From contig NZ_FMZS01000005.1 in NCBI RefSeq assembly GCF_900101265.1, positions 1 through 64,000 on the forward strand: DNA of 64,000 nucleotides, read 5' to 3'. How positions within the stretch are numbered: position 1 is the first letter of the stretch; each line of letters starts with the position of its first letter. The translations under genes were made by a program, and so were the position numbers. This document shows positions 54,906-63,207 of the stretch, in pieces. The notes beneath the pieces were generated by a model. The model had not been told where the DNA came from. It saw nothing but the letters and a program-made list of their open reading frames with translations, and did no database searches. Source of the DNA: Massilia sp. PDC64 (GTDB lineage: Bacteria; Pseudomonadota; Gammaproteobacteria; Burkholderiales; Burkholderiaceae_D).

Positions 54906-56000
54906 ATGCTCATCGACCTTCACGCCCACGCCCCGCATCCGGGTTACTACAACCAGCACCCGCACTGGGGTCCCTTCTTCGAACAACGTCCGGACGGCGA
55001 CATCAAGCTGCGCGTCGGCCACTGGATCCTGTCGCTCGGTTCGCCGGAACGCCGCGCGGCCCTGCAGAAGGCGCGGGCCGAGGGCAAGACGCTCGACATC
55101 AACCAGTACCTGGACCGCTGGGCCGACCCGAAGACGCGCCTGGCCGGCATGGACGCGGCGGGACAGAGCGCCCAGGTCGTGTCGGTGCCGTCGCATTGCT
55201 ACATGTACTGGGCCGAACCGGAGTTCGGCGTGCCGTTCGCCCGCAAGGTCAACGACGTGCTGGCCGAGTACTGCTCGGCCGCGCCGAACCGCCTGATGGC
55301 ATGGGCCCACGCGCCGCTGAACGTGCCGGTCGAGGCAGCCAAGGAAATCCGTCGCGCCTGCACCACGCTGGGCGCCAAGGGCCTCGTGGCGGGCGGCGCC
55401 AACTTCGGCGGCCTGGAATTCGATTCGCCCGAGATGGACCCGGTGTGGGAAGCGCTGTGCGACCTCGACCTGCCGATGTTCGTGCACGGCTATAACCAGT
55501 CGGTGACGTGGGGCGAGAACGCCAACAGCGACAACTACGAGACCACCGCCATCGTCGGCATGAACTACGACGAGACGAAGTGTTTCTGGAACATGATCAA
55601 CGGCGGCGTGTTCGACCGCTTCCCGAACCTGAAGGTCTACATCACCCACGGCGGCGGCTTCGTGCCCTATCAGCTGGGCCGCCTGGCGCAGACCAATCCG
55701 AACCTGGACGTGGCGCACAACAAGAAGCCCGTGCTCGAGTACCTGAAGAACTTCTATTTCGACGTCGAGCTGCACGAACTGCCGATGCGCCAGGCGATGA
55801 TCGAGGTCATCGGCGCCGACCGCGTGCTGTACGGCTCGAACTTCGGCGGCAGCGACGCCGTCCGCCACGACCTCACCGACGGGCTGCGCCTGTCCGACGA
55901 GGACCTGCAGAAGATCCGCTGGAAGAACGCCTGCGACCTGCTGCACATCGATCCGTCCACGCTCGTCGAGGTGGCCAAGCCGGCGGCGCAGGCGGCATGA
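54906..56000 (+). CDS. Amidohydrolase-family protein with Asn at the usual Asp position
   Basis: A 364-residue ACMSD-like TIM-barrel protein. Metal ligands are visible as H6 and H8 (LIDLHAHAP), H194 (FVHGYN) and H248 (ITHGGG). The conserved catalytic/metal aspartate of the usual GSDYP loop is replaced by N312 (LYGSNFGGSD). Activity may persist with altered chemistry, or D317 may substitute. The start is the ATG after CAGGGAGACACCAC; an in-frame ATG at 54810 lacks a ribosome site. It opens an operon with FAH, 3-hydroxyacyl-CoA dehydrogenase, thiolase and SDR, pointing to C-C cleavage or decarboxylation late in the pathway. Confidence 0.87.
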   Translation: MLIDLHAHAPHPGYYNQHPHWGPFFEQRPDGDIKLRVGHWILSLGSPERRAALQKARAEGKTLDINQYLDRWADPKTRLAGMDAAGQSAQVVSVPSHCYMYWAEPEFGVPFARKVNDVLAEYCSAAPNRLMAWAHAPLNVPVEAAKEIRRACTTLGAKGLVAGGANFGGLEFDSPEMDPVWEALCDLDLPMFVHGYNQSVTWGENANSDNYETTAIVGMNYDETKCFWNMINGGVFDRFPNLKVYITHGGGFVPYQLGRLAQTNPNLDVAHNKKPVLEYLKNFYFDVELHELPMRQAMIEVIGADRVLYGSNFGGSDAVRHDLTDGLRLSDEDLQKIRWKNACDLLHIDPSTLVEVAKPAAQAA

Positions 56001-56869
56001 AGATCGCCCGCTGTACCGATGGCGGTGCGCCGTTCTGGGCCCTGGTGGACGCCGCCGCGCAGACCTTGCGTCCGCTCGCCGGCGCGTTCGCCGACTGGGC
56101 GCCCGCACTGACCCGCGCGATCGCCGCCGGCCGTGCGGACGAGGGCAGGGAAGCCTTGCCCGTGTTCGGACCGGCCCTGGCGCTGGCGGACGTCCGCCTG
56201 CTGCCCCCGGTCGAGCCGGTCAACCGCGTGGTCGTGGCCGGCGCCAACTATGCCAAGCACCTCGCCGCCGACTTCGGATTGAGCTCGCCGCAGCAGCCGA
56301 TCGCCTTCCTGAAGGCGTACGGCGCGCTGATCGGGGCCAGCGACCCGATCCGCTATCCGCCGCTGACCAGCGAACTGGACCACGAGGTCGAACTGGTGGT
56401 GGTGGTCGGCGACACGCCGGTCGATCCCGCGCAGCCGCTCGCCAGCGTGCTTGGCTACACGGTCGGCAACGACGTGTCGGCGCGCGACCTGCAGCGCAGC
56501 GGCCCGGCCGGCATCGGCATGGACCTGTTCGCGGCCAAGAGCCAGGACCGCACGACCGGTGTCGGCCCCTGGATCGTGACGCGCGACGAGTTCCCGGCCG
56601 GCAGCCCGCGCCTCGGCTTGACATTAAAGGTCAACGGGCAGGTGCGGCAGGACAGCAATACCGGCGAGATGACGTGGGATGTCGGGCAGTTGCTGAACTT
56701 CGTCGAGGCGCGTTCCAGCTTTGCGCCGGGCGACATCATGTTCACCGGCTCGCCCGCGGGCGTCGGCCAGGGAACGGGCCTGTTCCTGCAGCCTGGGGAT
56801 GTGGTCGAAGCGAGCGTCGAGGGTATCGGCGCCATCAGGAATATCGTCGGGCCCCGGCCCGGCGCATGA
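55997..56869 (+). CDS. Fumarylacetoacetate hydrolase-family protein (second of two)
   Basis: A 290-residue FAH-family enzyme: VVVAGANYAKHLAADFG, LDHEVELVVVVGDTP (metal acidic residues), GYTVGNDVSARDLQ, and the C-terminal MFTGSPAGVGQGTGLFLQPGDVVEASVEGIG. It probably hydrolyses or hydrates an oxo-dienoate from ring cleavage. It is shorter than and divergent from the FAH-family protein at 48854, so the two likely act on different intermediates. ATGA overlap with the amidohydrolase stop. Confidence 0.9.
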   Translation: MKIARCTDGGAPFWALVDAAAQTLRPLAGAFADWAPALTRAIAAGRADEGREALPVFGPALALADVRLLPPVEPVNRVVVAGANYAKHLAADFGLSSPQQPIAFLKAYGALIGASDPIRYPPLTSELDHEVELVVVVGDTPVDPAQPLASVLGYTVGNDVSARDLQRSGPAGIGMDLFAAKSQDRTTGVGPWIVTRDEFPAGSPRLGLTLKVNGQVRQDSNTGEMTWDVGQLLNFVEARSSFAPGDIMFTGSPAGVGQGTGLFLQPGDVVEASVEGIGAIRNIVGPRPGA

Positions 56870-56882
56870 GGAGACAGGAATA

Positions 56883-57788
56883 ATGATCGACAAGAACGAG
56901 ATCGTCGTCGTGGTCGGCGCCGGATTGATGGGCACCGGCATCGCGCACGCATTCGCCAGCAGCGGCTTCGTGACGCGGCTGGTCGACAGCAATGGCCAGG
57001 CCCTCGACAAGGCGGTGCAGAACATCCACGCCATCGTCGACGCCGGCGTCAAGCTCGGCAAGCTGGCGCCGGAAGCGGCGGCCGCCGCCAAGGAACGCCT
57101 GAGCGTGCACACCGGCCTGGCCACCGGCGCCGCCGGCGCCGGCCTGCTGGTCGAGACGGTGTCCGAGAATCTGGCGGTGAAGAAGGCCGTCCTCGCCGAG
57201 GCCGTGCCGCTGTTGGCCGAGGGGGCGCTCGTGGCGACCAACACGTCGGCGCTGTCGGTGACCGAGATCGCCACCGCGGTGCCGCAGCCGGAACGCGTGA
57301 TCGGCATGCACTTCTTTAACCCGGTGCACAAGATGAAGCTGGTGGAGCTGGTGCTCGGCATCGCCACCGACGCCGCCACCGTCGCGCGCAGCCGCGCCTG
57401 GTGCGACGCGATCGGCAAGACGTCGATCCTGGTCAACGAGTCGCCGGGCCTGACCACCAGCCGCATGTCGGCCATGCTCGGCAACGAGGCGATGTGGATG
57501 CTGCAGGAGGGCACCGCCAGCGCCGAGGATATCGACACCGCGCTGCGCATGGGCTTCAACCACCCGATGGGGCCGCTGGAACTGGGCGACCTGACGGGCT
57601 GGGACACGCGCCTGTCGGTGCTGCGCTACCTGCATGCGACGCTGGGCGAGAAGTTCCGTCCGTGCCCGCTGATCATCAAGATGGTCGCGGCCGGCCGCCA
57701 CGGGCGCAAGACCGGCCACGGCGTATACCGCTACGACGAGGCCGGGCAGCGCGTGCCGGGTTCGGGCCTGAAGGCGAGCGCGCTATGA
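56883..57788 (+). CDS. 3-hydroxyacyl-CoA dehydrogenase
   Basis: A 301-residue NAD enzyme that oxidises 3-hydroxyacyl-CoA to 3-ketoacyl-CoA. It has VVVGAGLMGTGIAHAFASSG (residues 8-27), ETVSENLAVKKAVLAE, the catalytic-His block MHFFNPVHKMKLVEL near 140, and a C-terminal helical domain with GFNHPMGPLELGDLTGWDT. Single-function form of normal length. It starts 13 bases after the FAH gene and its stop overlaps the thiolase start, an obvious beta-oxidation pair. Confidence 0.94.
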   Translation: MIDKNEIVVVVGAGLMGTGIAHAFASSGFVTRLVDSNGQALDKAVQNIHAIVDAGVKLGKLAPEAAAAAKERLSVHTGLATGAAGAGLLVETVSENLAVKKAVLAEAVPLLAEGALVATNTSALSVTEIATAVPQPERVIGMHFFNPVHKMKLVELVLGIATDAATVARSRAWCDAIGKTSILVNESPGLTTSRMSAMLGNEAMWMLQEGTASAEDIDTALRMGFNHPMGPLELGDLTGWDTRLSVLRYLHATLGEKFRPCPLIIKMVAAGRHGRKTGHGVYRYDEAGQRVPGSGLKASAL

Positions 57789-58957
57789 AGGACGTCTACA
57801 TCGTCGAGGCGGTGCGCACGCCGGTCGGCAAGTACAAGGGCAGCCTGGCCGGCGTGCGCGCCGACCATCTTGCGGCGCACCTGCTGAACGTCCTCATGGA
57901 CCGCGCCGGGATCGACGCCGGTGCCGTCGACGACGTCATCTTCGGCTGCGTGACCCAGGTCGGTGAACAGTCGGCCAACATCGCGCGCACGGCGCTGCTC
58001 GGCGCCGGCTGGCCGGACGCCATTCCCGGCCTCACGATCGACCGCAAGTGCGGCTCCGGCGAGGTCGCCGTGCACCTCGCGGCCGGCCTGATCGCCGCCG
58101 GTTCCGCCCGGGTGGTCGTGGCGGGCGGCGCGGAGAACATGAGCCGCGTGCGCATGGGCGGCAACCGCGAGATCTACGGCGAGGCCTTCGGCTGGATGGC
58201 GGCCGACCGCTACGAGCTGACCAGCCAGGGCGAGGCCGCGGAACGCATCGCCGACAAGTGGAACCTGAGCCGCGCCGAGCTGGACGCCTACGCCGTCGAA
58301 AGCCACCGGCGCGCCGCCGCCGCCGCGCAGGCCGGGTATTTCGAACGCGAGATCGCCGCTGTGCCGGTGGCGGCGCTGAAGGAGCGCGACTGGGCCGAGC
58401 CCGCGCCGGACAGCCTCGATGCGGACGAGACCATCCGTCCCGGCACCAATGCCGACAAGCTGGCCACGCTGAAGTCGAGCTTCCGTCCCGACGGCAAGCT
58501 CAGTGCCGGTAATTCCTCCCAGATTTCGGACGGCGCCGCGGTGCTGCTCCTGATGTCGGGTGACGCGGTGGACCGCCTGGGCCTCAAGCCGCGCGCCCGC
58601 ATCCGCGCGTTCACCACGGTCGGCGCCGACCCGACCCTGATGCTGACCGGGCCGGTGGCGGCGACGCGCAAGGTGCTGGACATGGCCGGGCTGGCGGCCG
58701 GCGACGTCGACCTGTTCGAGGTGAACGAGGCCTTCGCGCCGGTGCCGCTGATGTGGGCGCGCGAACTCGACGTGCCGCTCGAGCGGCTGAACGTCAACGG
58801 CGGTGCGATCGCACTGGGCCATCCGCTCGGCGCCAGCGGCGCCCGGATCATGACGTCGCTGCTGCATGAACTGGAACGGCGCAATGCGCGCTACGGCCTG
58901 CAGGCGATCTGCTGCGCCGGCGGCATGGGCACCGCGACCCTGATCGAGCGGATCTGA
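57785..58957 (+). CDS. Acetyl-CoA acetyltransferase/3-ketoacyl-CoA thiolase
   Basis: A 390-residue true thiolase. The nucleophilic cysteine is in IDRKCGSGEVAVH (about C90), the general-base histidine in GGAIALGHPLGASGAR, and the second cysteine in AICCAGGMGTA, so all catalytic residues are present, unlike the thiolase-like protein at 46377. It releases acetyl-CoA (or another short acyl-CoA) after the preceding dehydrogenase. The start is an ATGA overlap with that gene. Confidence 0.95.
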   Translation: MKDVYIVEAVRTPVGKYKGSLAGVRADHLAAHLLNVLMDRAGIDAGAVDDVIFGCVTQVGEQSANIARTALLGAGWPDAIPGLTIDRKCGSGEVAVHLAAGLIAAGSARVVVAGGAENMSRVRMGGNREIYGEAFGWMAADRYELTSQGEAAERIADKWNLSRAELDAYAVESHRRAAAAAQAGYFEREIAAVPVAALKERDWAEPAPDSLDADETIRPGTNADKLATLKSSFRPDGKLSAGNSSQISDGAAVLLLMSGDAVDRLGLKPRARIRAFTTVGADPTLMLTGPVAATRKVLDMAGLAAGDVDLFEVNEAFAPVPLMWARELDVPLERLNVNGGAIALGHPLGASGARIMTSLLHELERRNARYGLQAICCAGGMGTATLIERI

Positions 58958-58977
58958 ACCAACAACAGGAGACGGCA

Positions 58978-59829
58978 ATGCATATCGACCTGAGCGGCAA
59001 GCGCGTGATCGTGACCGGTGCCTCGCGCGGCATCGGCCTGGCCATCGCGCGGGCCTTCGCGGCGGAGGGCGCCCGCGTCGCCATCTGCGCCCGCACGGCG
59101 GAGGCGGTGGAGGCGACGGGACGCGAACTGGCGGGACAGGCGCAGGCGGTGATCGCGCAAGCCGTGGACGTGACCGACAGCGCCGGCGTCAAGGCCTTCG
59201 TCGAGGAGGTCGCCGCGAGCTGGGGCGGCGTCGACGTCCTCGTCAACAATGCGGGCCAGGGCCGCGGCGGCAACCTCGACACCCTCACGCCCGAACAGAT
59301 CCTCGAACACGCCAACATCCTGCAGATGGGGCATTTCCGCTTCGTGCAGGCGGTGGTGCCGCACATGCGCCGCCAGCGCTGGGGGCGCATCGTCGAGATC
59401 AACGCGCTGGCCGGCGCCATCCCGACGCCCGACGGCATCCCGTCGGTGATCAACCGCGCCGCCTGCCTGGCGTTGTCCAAGTCGCTCGGCATGTCGCTCG
59501 CGAGGGACAACATCCTCGTCAATTCGCTCAACATGGGGTGGATCGATACCGGCCAGTGGGACCGCCACTTCCGCGAAGTCGGCCCCGGCGTCAGCCGCGA
59601 GGAGTTCGACCGGATGGTACTGAAAGTCGTGCCGCTGGGACGCTTCGGCAAGCCGGAGGACGTGGCCGGCATGGCGCTGTTCCTGGCCAGCGACTACGCG
59701 GGTTTCATCAGCGCGGCATCGATCGACATCGCCGGCGGACTGCAGGGGCAGATCGCGTATTACCCGACGCTGAAGCGCGAATTCACCGACATGGTGCGCG
59801 AACGCAACGCCGGCGGCAGTGCCGCCTGA
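58978..59829 (+). CDS. SDR-family protein without the YxxxK catalytic pair
   Basis: A 283-residue SDR fold: VIVTGASRGIGLAIARAF, DVLVNNAGQGRGG, and a C-terminal region with FISAASIDIAGGLQG. Aligned to the usual YxxxKAA site it reads PSVINRAACLALSK, so Tyr becomes Ser and Lys becomes Arg. The cofactor loop is intact. It may bind NAD(P) or a CoA ester without classical dehydrogenation, or catalyse a different reaction; a sequencing error cannot explain two substitutions in frame. It is the last gene of the operon started at 54906, with AGGAGACGGCA before the ATG. Confidence 0.87.
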   Translation: MHIDLSGKRVIVTGASRGIGLAIARAFAAEGARVAICARTAEAVEATGRELAGQAQAVIAQAVDVTDSAGVKAFVEEVAASWGGVDVLVNNAGQGRGGNLDTLTPEQILEHANILQMGHFRFVQAVVPHMRRQRWGRIVEINALAGAIPTPDGIPSVINRAACLALSKSLGMSLARDNILVNSLNMGWIDTGQWDRHFREVGPGVSREEFDRMVLKVVPLGRFGKPEDVAGMALFLASDYAGFISAASIDIAGGLQGQIAYYPTLKREFTDMVRERNAGGSAA

Positions 59830-59850
59830 GGCTGCCGCATCGACTTCGTT

Positions 59851-59866
59851 ATTCTAAATACAGAAT
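59851..59866. promoter_or_regulatory. ATTCTAAATACAGAAT repeat upstream of the DUF1302 gene
   Basis: ATTCT-N6-AGAAT like the site before the IclR gene (46329-46344). A further AGAATAA arm at 59881-59887 pairs with TTATTCT (59849-59855). Likely control site of the envelope genes that follow. Confidence 0.5.
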
Positions 59867-59992
59867 ACGAATCGAACAGTAGAATAACGCGAATAATCTT
59901 GCTACAATCAGGATGCGTCAAGAGTCTCGTTTCCGTTGGGCCGAAGACAGTCGAGCAGCACGGTTCATGGGAAGGACTGAGCAGTACTGAGC

Positions 59993-60007
59993 GATTTTTC
60001 AAAAATC
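59993..60007. promoter_or_regulatory. GATTTTTCAAAAATC palindrome in the DUF1302 leader
   Basis: Perfect 7-bp arms around one C, 32 bases upstream of the DUF1302 ATG. It is preceded by a direct repeat of ACTGAGC (59976-59982 and 59986-59992). Function unknown: operator or leader hairpin. Confidence 0.4.
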
Positions 60008-60038
60008 AGCCATAACGATAACGACAGGAGACAGGCCC

Positions 60039-61718
60039 ATGTACCAGGCAAGTGGTAATTCCATTCCCGCCAGCCACGCGCTGCGCTGCATCGCGGCGGC
60101 AGCCGTCCTCGTTTGCGCCGGCCACGCGCTGGCCGGCGAAATCGAGGTGAGCAATCCCGACGTCAAGATGCGTCTCGACGCGACGGTGCGCTACACCGGC
60201 GGCGTGCGCACCGAAAAGCCGGACACCCGGCTGCTGAACAACTACATCTACGACGAGGGCGATTCGAAGTTCGACCGCGGCGACATGGTCACCAACCGTG
60301 TCGACCTGCTGACCGAATTCGACGTCAGCTACAAGAACAAGATCGGCGCGCGGGTCTCGGGCGCGGCCTGGTACGACCAGGCCTACGACGATCACACGGT
60401 CAAGTCGCCGGCGGGTTTCGCCACCGCCTACCGCAACAACCGGTACAACAACGAAGTGGCGCGCTACGTGAACGGGCCGTCGGGCGAGATCCTCGACGCC
60501 TTCGTGTGGGCCAACGTCGACCTGGGCCAGGTGCCGCTCAACGTCAAGGTGGGCCGCCAGACCAACGTCTGGGGCGAGGGGCTGCTGCTCGGCGCCCACG
60601 CGATCTCGTACGGCCAGTCGCCGGTCGACGGCGTCAAGGCGGCGATCAATCCGGGCGTCGAGACCAAGGAAGTCTTCCTGCCGGTCGGGCAGGTCCATGC
60701 CAGCGCCCAGGTCACCGACAACCTGACCCTGGTCGGCCAGTATTACTACGAATGGAAGCCGACCCGCATCCCGCATGCAGGCACCTACCTGATGGGCGCG
60801 GACACGGCACCGTCGTCCGACTTCCTCGCGTTCCCGATCCCTGGTGTCGCGGCCCAGATCATCGAGGCGCGCAAGCCGGGCCAGCACGGGAACTGGGGCG
60901 TCGGCGCGCGCCTGAACGTCGAGGCGATCGAATCGACGTTCGGCGCCTACTACCGCCGCTTCGACGATTATTCGCCGGAACTCGGCGTCCAGCTGCTCGA
61001 TTTCAAGGGGCCGCTGCCGACCCGCGCGCGGTTCCTGTACCCGCAGGACGTCGAGCAGATCAGCCTGAGCTTCGGGCGGGTGATCCATAGCGTCGCCGTC
61101 GGCGCCGAACTGTCGTACCGCAAGAACGGCGCGTTGAACACGCCGTCGTCCGTGGTCACCGACACGGGCGCGCGCGGCGACACGTGGCACGCTGTCCTGA
61201 ACGGCATCTACATGCTGCCGGCGACGCCGGTCTGGCAGACCGGCACCCTGGTCGCCGAACTGGCGTACAACCGGCTCGACAAGGTCACCGCCAATCCGGC
61301 GCTGTACCGCTCGGTGGGTTCGGCGGCGTGCGTGGACTCGCGCACCGGCAAGGCCGGCTCGGGCACCAGGGACGACGGTTGCTCGACCAGGGATGCCTGG
61401 ATCATGGCGCTGAAATTCTCGCCCCAGTACCTGAACGTGCTGCCGTCCTGGGACCTGACGATCCCGGTCAGCGTCACCTACGGCCTGTCGGGCAACGCGC
61501 CGACGGCCGGCGGCGGCACGCAGGGCGAAGTGCGCTGGTCCGTGGGCGCGACCATGACGTATGCTTCCAGGTACGAATTCGCACTCAGCTACGCCGACCG
61601 CAACCTGCCGGTCCGCGAACTGAACGGAAAAATCACCGGCGGCGCGGCACATAGCAATTCGTCGGTCGGGGTCATCGACCGCGGCTGGCTGTCATTCACC
61701 TTCAAGACGGCATTCTAA
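60039..61718 (+). CDS. DUF1302 outer-membrane protein
   Basis: A 559-residue protein. A signal peptide (hydrophobic HALRCIAAAAVLVCAGHALA, cleavage near residue 32) is followed by many alternating amphipathic strands and a C-terminal ...WLSFTFKTAF, as expected for an outer-membrane beta-barrel. KVGRQTNVWGEGLLLG and the long N-terminal loop match DUF1302, a family usually found beside DUF1329 in gene clusters for hydrophobic substrates. Its transport role is inferred. The ATG follows CAGGAGACAGGCCC; the 209-base leader holds two palindromes. Confidence 0.9.
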   Translation: MYQASGNSIPASHALRCIAAAAVLVCAGHALAGEIEVSNPDVKMRLDATVRYTGGVRTEKPDTRLLNNYIYDEGDSKFDRGDMVTNRVDLLTEFDVSYKNKIGARVSGAAWYDQAYDDHTVKSPAGFATAYRNNRYNNEVARYVNGPSGEILDAFVWANVDLGQVPLNVKVGRQTNVWGEGLLLGAHAISYGQSPVDGVKAAINPGVETKEVFLPVGQVHASAQVTDNLTLVGQYYYEWKPTRIPHAGTYLMGADTAPSSDFLAFPIPGVAAQIIEARKPGQHGNWGVGARLNVEAIESTFGAYYRRFDDYSPELGVQLLDFKGPLPTRARFLYPQDVEQISLSFGRVIHSVAVGAELSYRKNGALNTPSSVVTDTGARGDTWHAVLNGIYMLPATPVWQTGTLVAELAYNRLDKVTANPALYRSVGSAACVDSRTGKAGSGTRDDGCSTRDAWIMALKFSPQYLNVLPSWDLTIPVSVTYGLSGNAPTAGGGTQGEVRWSVGATMTYASRYEFALSYADRNLPVRELNGKITGGAAHSNSSVGVIDRGWLSFTFKTAF

Positions 61719-61742
61719 AGCGCCGCACACAGGAGACACATC

Positions 61743-63098
61743 ATGATCAAGCATCGACTTGCACTGGCATTGCTGGCCGGCTTCGCCGGCATCGCCCAGG
61801 GCGCGGTAACGGCCGAGGAAGCCAAGCAACTGGGCAGCACGCTGACCCAGGTGGGCGCCGTCAAGGCCGCCAACAAGGAAGGCACGATCCCGGCCTACAC
61901 CGGCGGCCTGACCAAGGCGCCGGCCGGGTTCAAGGCCGGCAGCGGGTTCTGGGCCGACCCCTTCAAGGACGAGGCGCCGAGCTTCCGCATCGACGCCAAG
62001 AACTGGCAGCAGTACGCGGACAAGCTGTCCGACGGGCAAAAAGAGTTGTTCAAGAAGAATCCGGGCTTCTACATGGATGTCTACCCGAGCCACCGTACCG
62101 CCGCGCAGCCGGAAGCGGTGCTTGCCAAGACCGTGCGCAATGCCACGAGCTGCAAGACCCTCAAGAACGGCCTGGCGGTCGAGCCGGAATGCCGCGGCGG
62201 CATCCCTTTCCCGATCGCCAAGACCGGCTACGAGATGATGTGGAACCACCAGCTGCGCTACAAGGCCGACACCACGACCAAGCAGTCGCGCTCGTGGGTC
62301 GTCGATTCCAGCGGCAAGGCCGTCATGACGGCGCAGCAGCAGACGTTCGAGGAAACGCCGTACTACCACGATGAACTCGACGGCCGCGACCCCGAGATGT
62401 ACTGGCGCACCTACTCGGTCACCAGCGCGCCGATCCGCAAGGCGGGCGAAGTGACCGGCCTGATGGACTTCCTCGACCCGACCGAGAAGCCGCGCCGCGC
62501 CTGGAGCTATGCGCCGGGACAGCGCCGCATCAAGCTGGCGCCCGAATTCTCGTACGACACCCCGGTGGCGAGCATGGGCGGCGTGACCCTGTTCGACGAA
62601 CTGTTCGTGTTCTCGGGACAGATGGACCGTTTCGACTTCAAGCTGGTGGGCAAGAAGGAAATGTACGTGCCCTACAACGAGTACAAGCTGTACTTCGGCT
62701 GCGGCGTCGAGGAGCAGTTCAAGGAGAAATACCCGAACCCGGCCTGCTGGCGCTGGGAACTGCATCGCATGTGGGTCGTCGAGGCGACGCTCAAGCCGGG
62801 CTTCCGCCACGTCTACGCGAAGCGTACCTACTACATCGACGAGGACACCTACGGCGCCATGCTGTACGACGCGTACGACCGCAGCGGCCAGCTGTACCGC
62901 TCGATCTTCAACTCGATGGTCCAGCTGTACGACGTCAACGCGCCGTACATGGTCAAGAACGTGGTCTTCGACTTCAACAAGGGCATGTACGCGCTCGTCA
63001 ACGATGGCCTGGTCGGCGGCTACGGCGTGGTCACCAAGCCGCGTCCGAACCGCGAGTTGAACCCGGAATCCATCGTGGCCAAGGAAACTGCACGCTAA
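61743..63098 (+). CDS. DUF1329 envelope protein
   Basis: A 451-residue exported protein. A signal peptide (residues 1-20, ending IAQGA) precedes the DUF1329 domain: LGSTLTQVGAVKAANKEGTIPAYTGGL, then RTYSVTSAPIRKAGEVTGLMDFLDPTEKPRRAWSYAPGQRRIKLAPEFSYD, and YNEYKLYFGCGVEEQF. The fold is thought to resemble lipoprotein-sorting LolB-type proteins. It starts 24 bases after the DUF1302 gene with CAGGAGACACATC and is surely in the same operon. Molecular function not established. Confidence 0.92.
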   Translation: MIKHRLALALLAGFAGIAQGAVTAEEAKQLGSTLTQVGAVKAANKEGTIPAYTGGLTKAPAGFKAGSGFWADPFKDEAPSFRIDAKNWQQYADKLSDGQKELFKKNPGFYMDVYPSHRTAAQPEAVLAKTVRNATSCKTLKNGLAVEPECRGGIPFPIAKTGYEMMWNHQLRYKADTTTKQSRSWVVDSSGKAVMTAQQQTFEETPYYHDELDGRDPEMYWRTYSVTSAPIRKAGEVTGLMDFLDPTEKPRRAWSYAPGQRRIKLAPEFSYDTPVASMGGVTLFDELFVFSGQMDRFDFKLVGKKEMYVPYNEYKLYFGCGVEEQFKEKYPNPACWRWELHRMWVVEATLKPGFRHVYAKRTYYIDEDTYGAMLYDAYDRSGQLYRSIFNSMVQLYDVNAPYMVKNVVFDFNKGMYALVNDGLVGGYGVVTKPRPNRELNPESIVAKETAR

Positions 63099-63109
63099 TC
63101 CAGTTCCTT

Positions 63110-63139
63110 GCCGGACAGGACCCGTGCGGCCTGTCCGGC
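63110..63139 (+). other. Stem-loop after the DUF1329 gene
   Basis: GCCGGACAGG pairs perfectly with CCTGTCCGGC across a 10-base loop. No T-run follows, so it may limit rather than end transcription into the Ycf48-like gene. Confidence 0.5.
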
Positions 63140-63207
63140 CCTGTGGCGGGCATTGCCGTGGAGCGGTGCCCGCGCGCACGGATTCGTGCATCGCGATGGA
63201 GTCAGTT

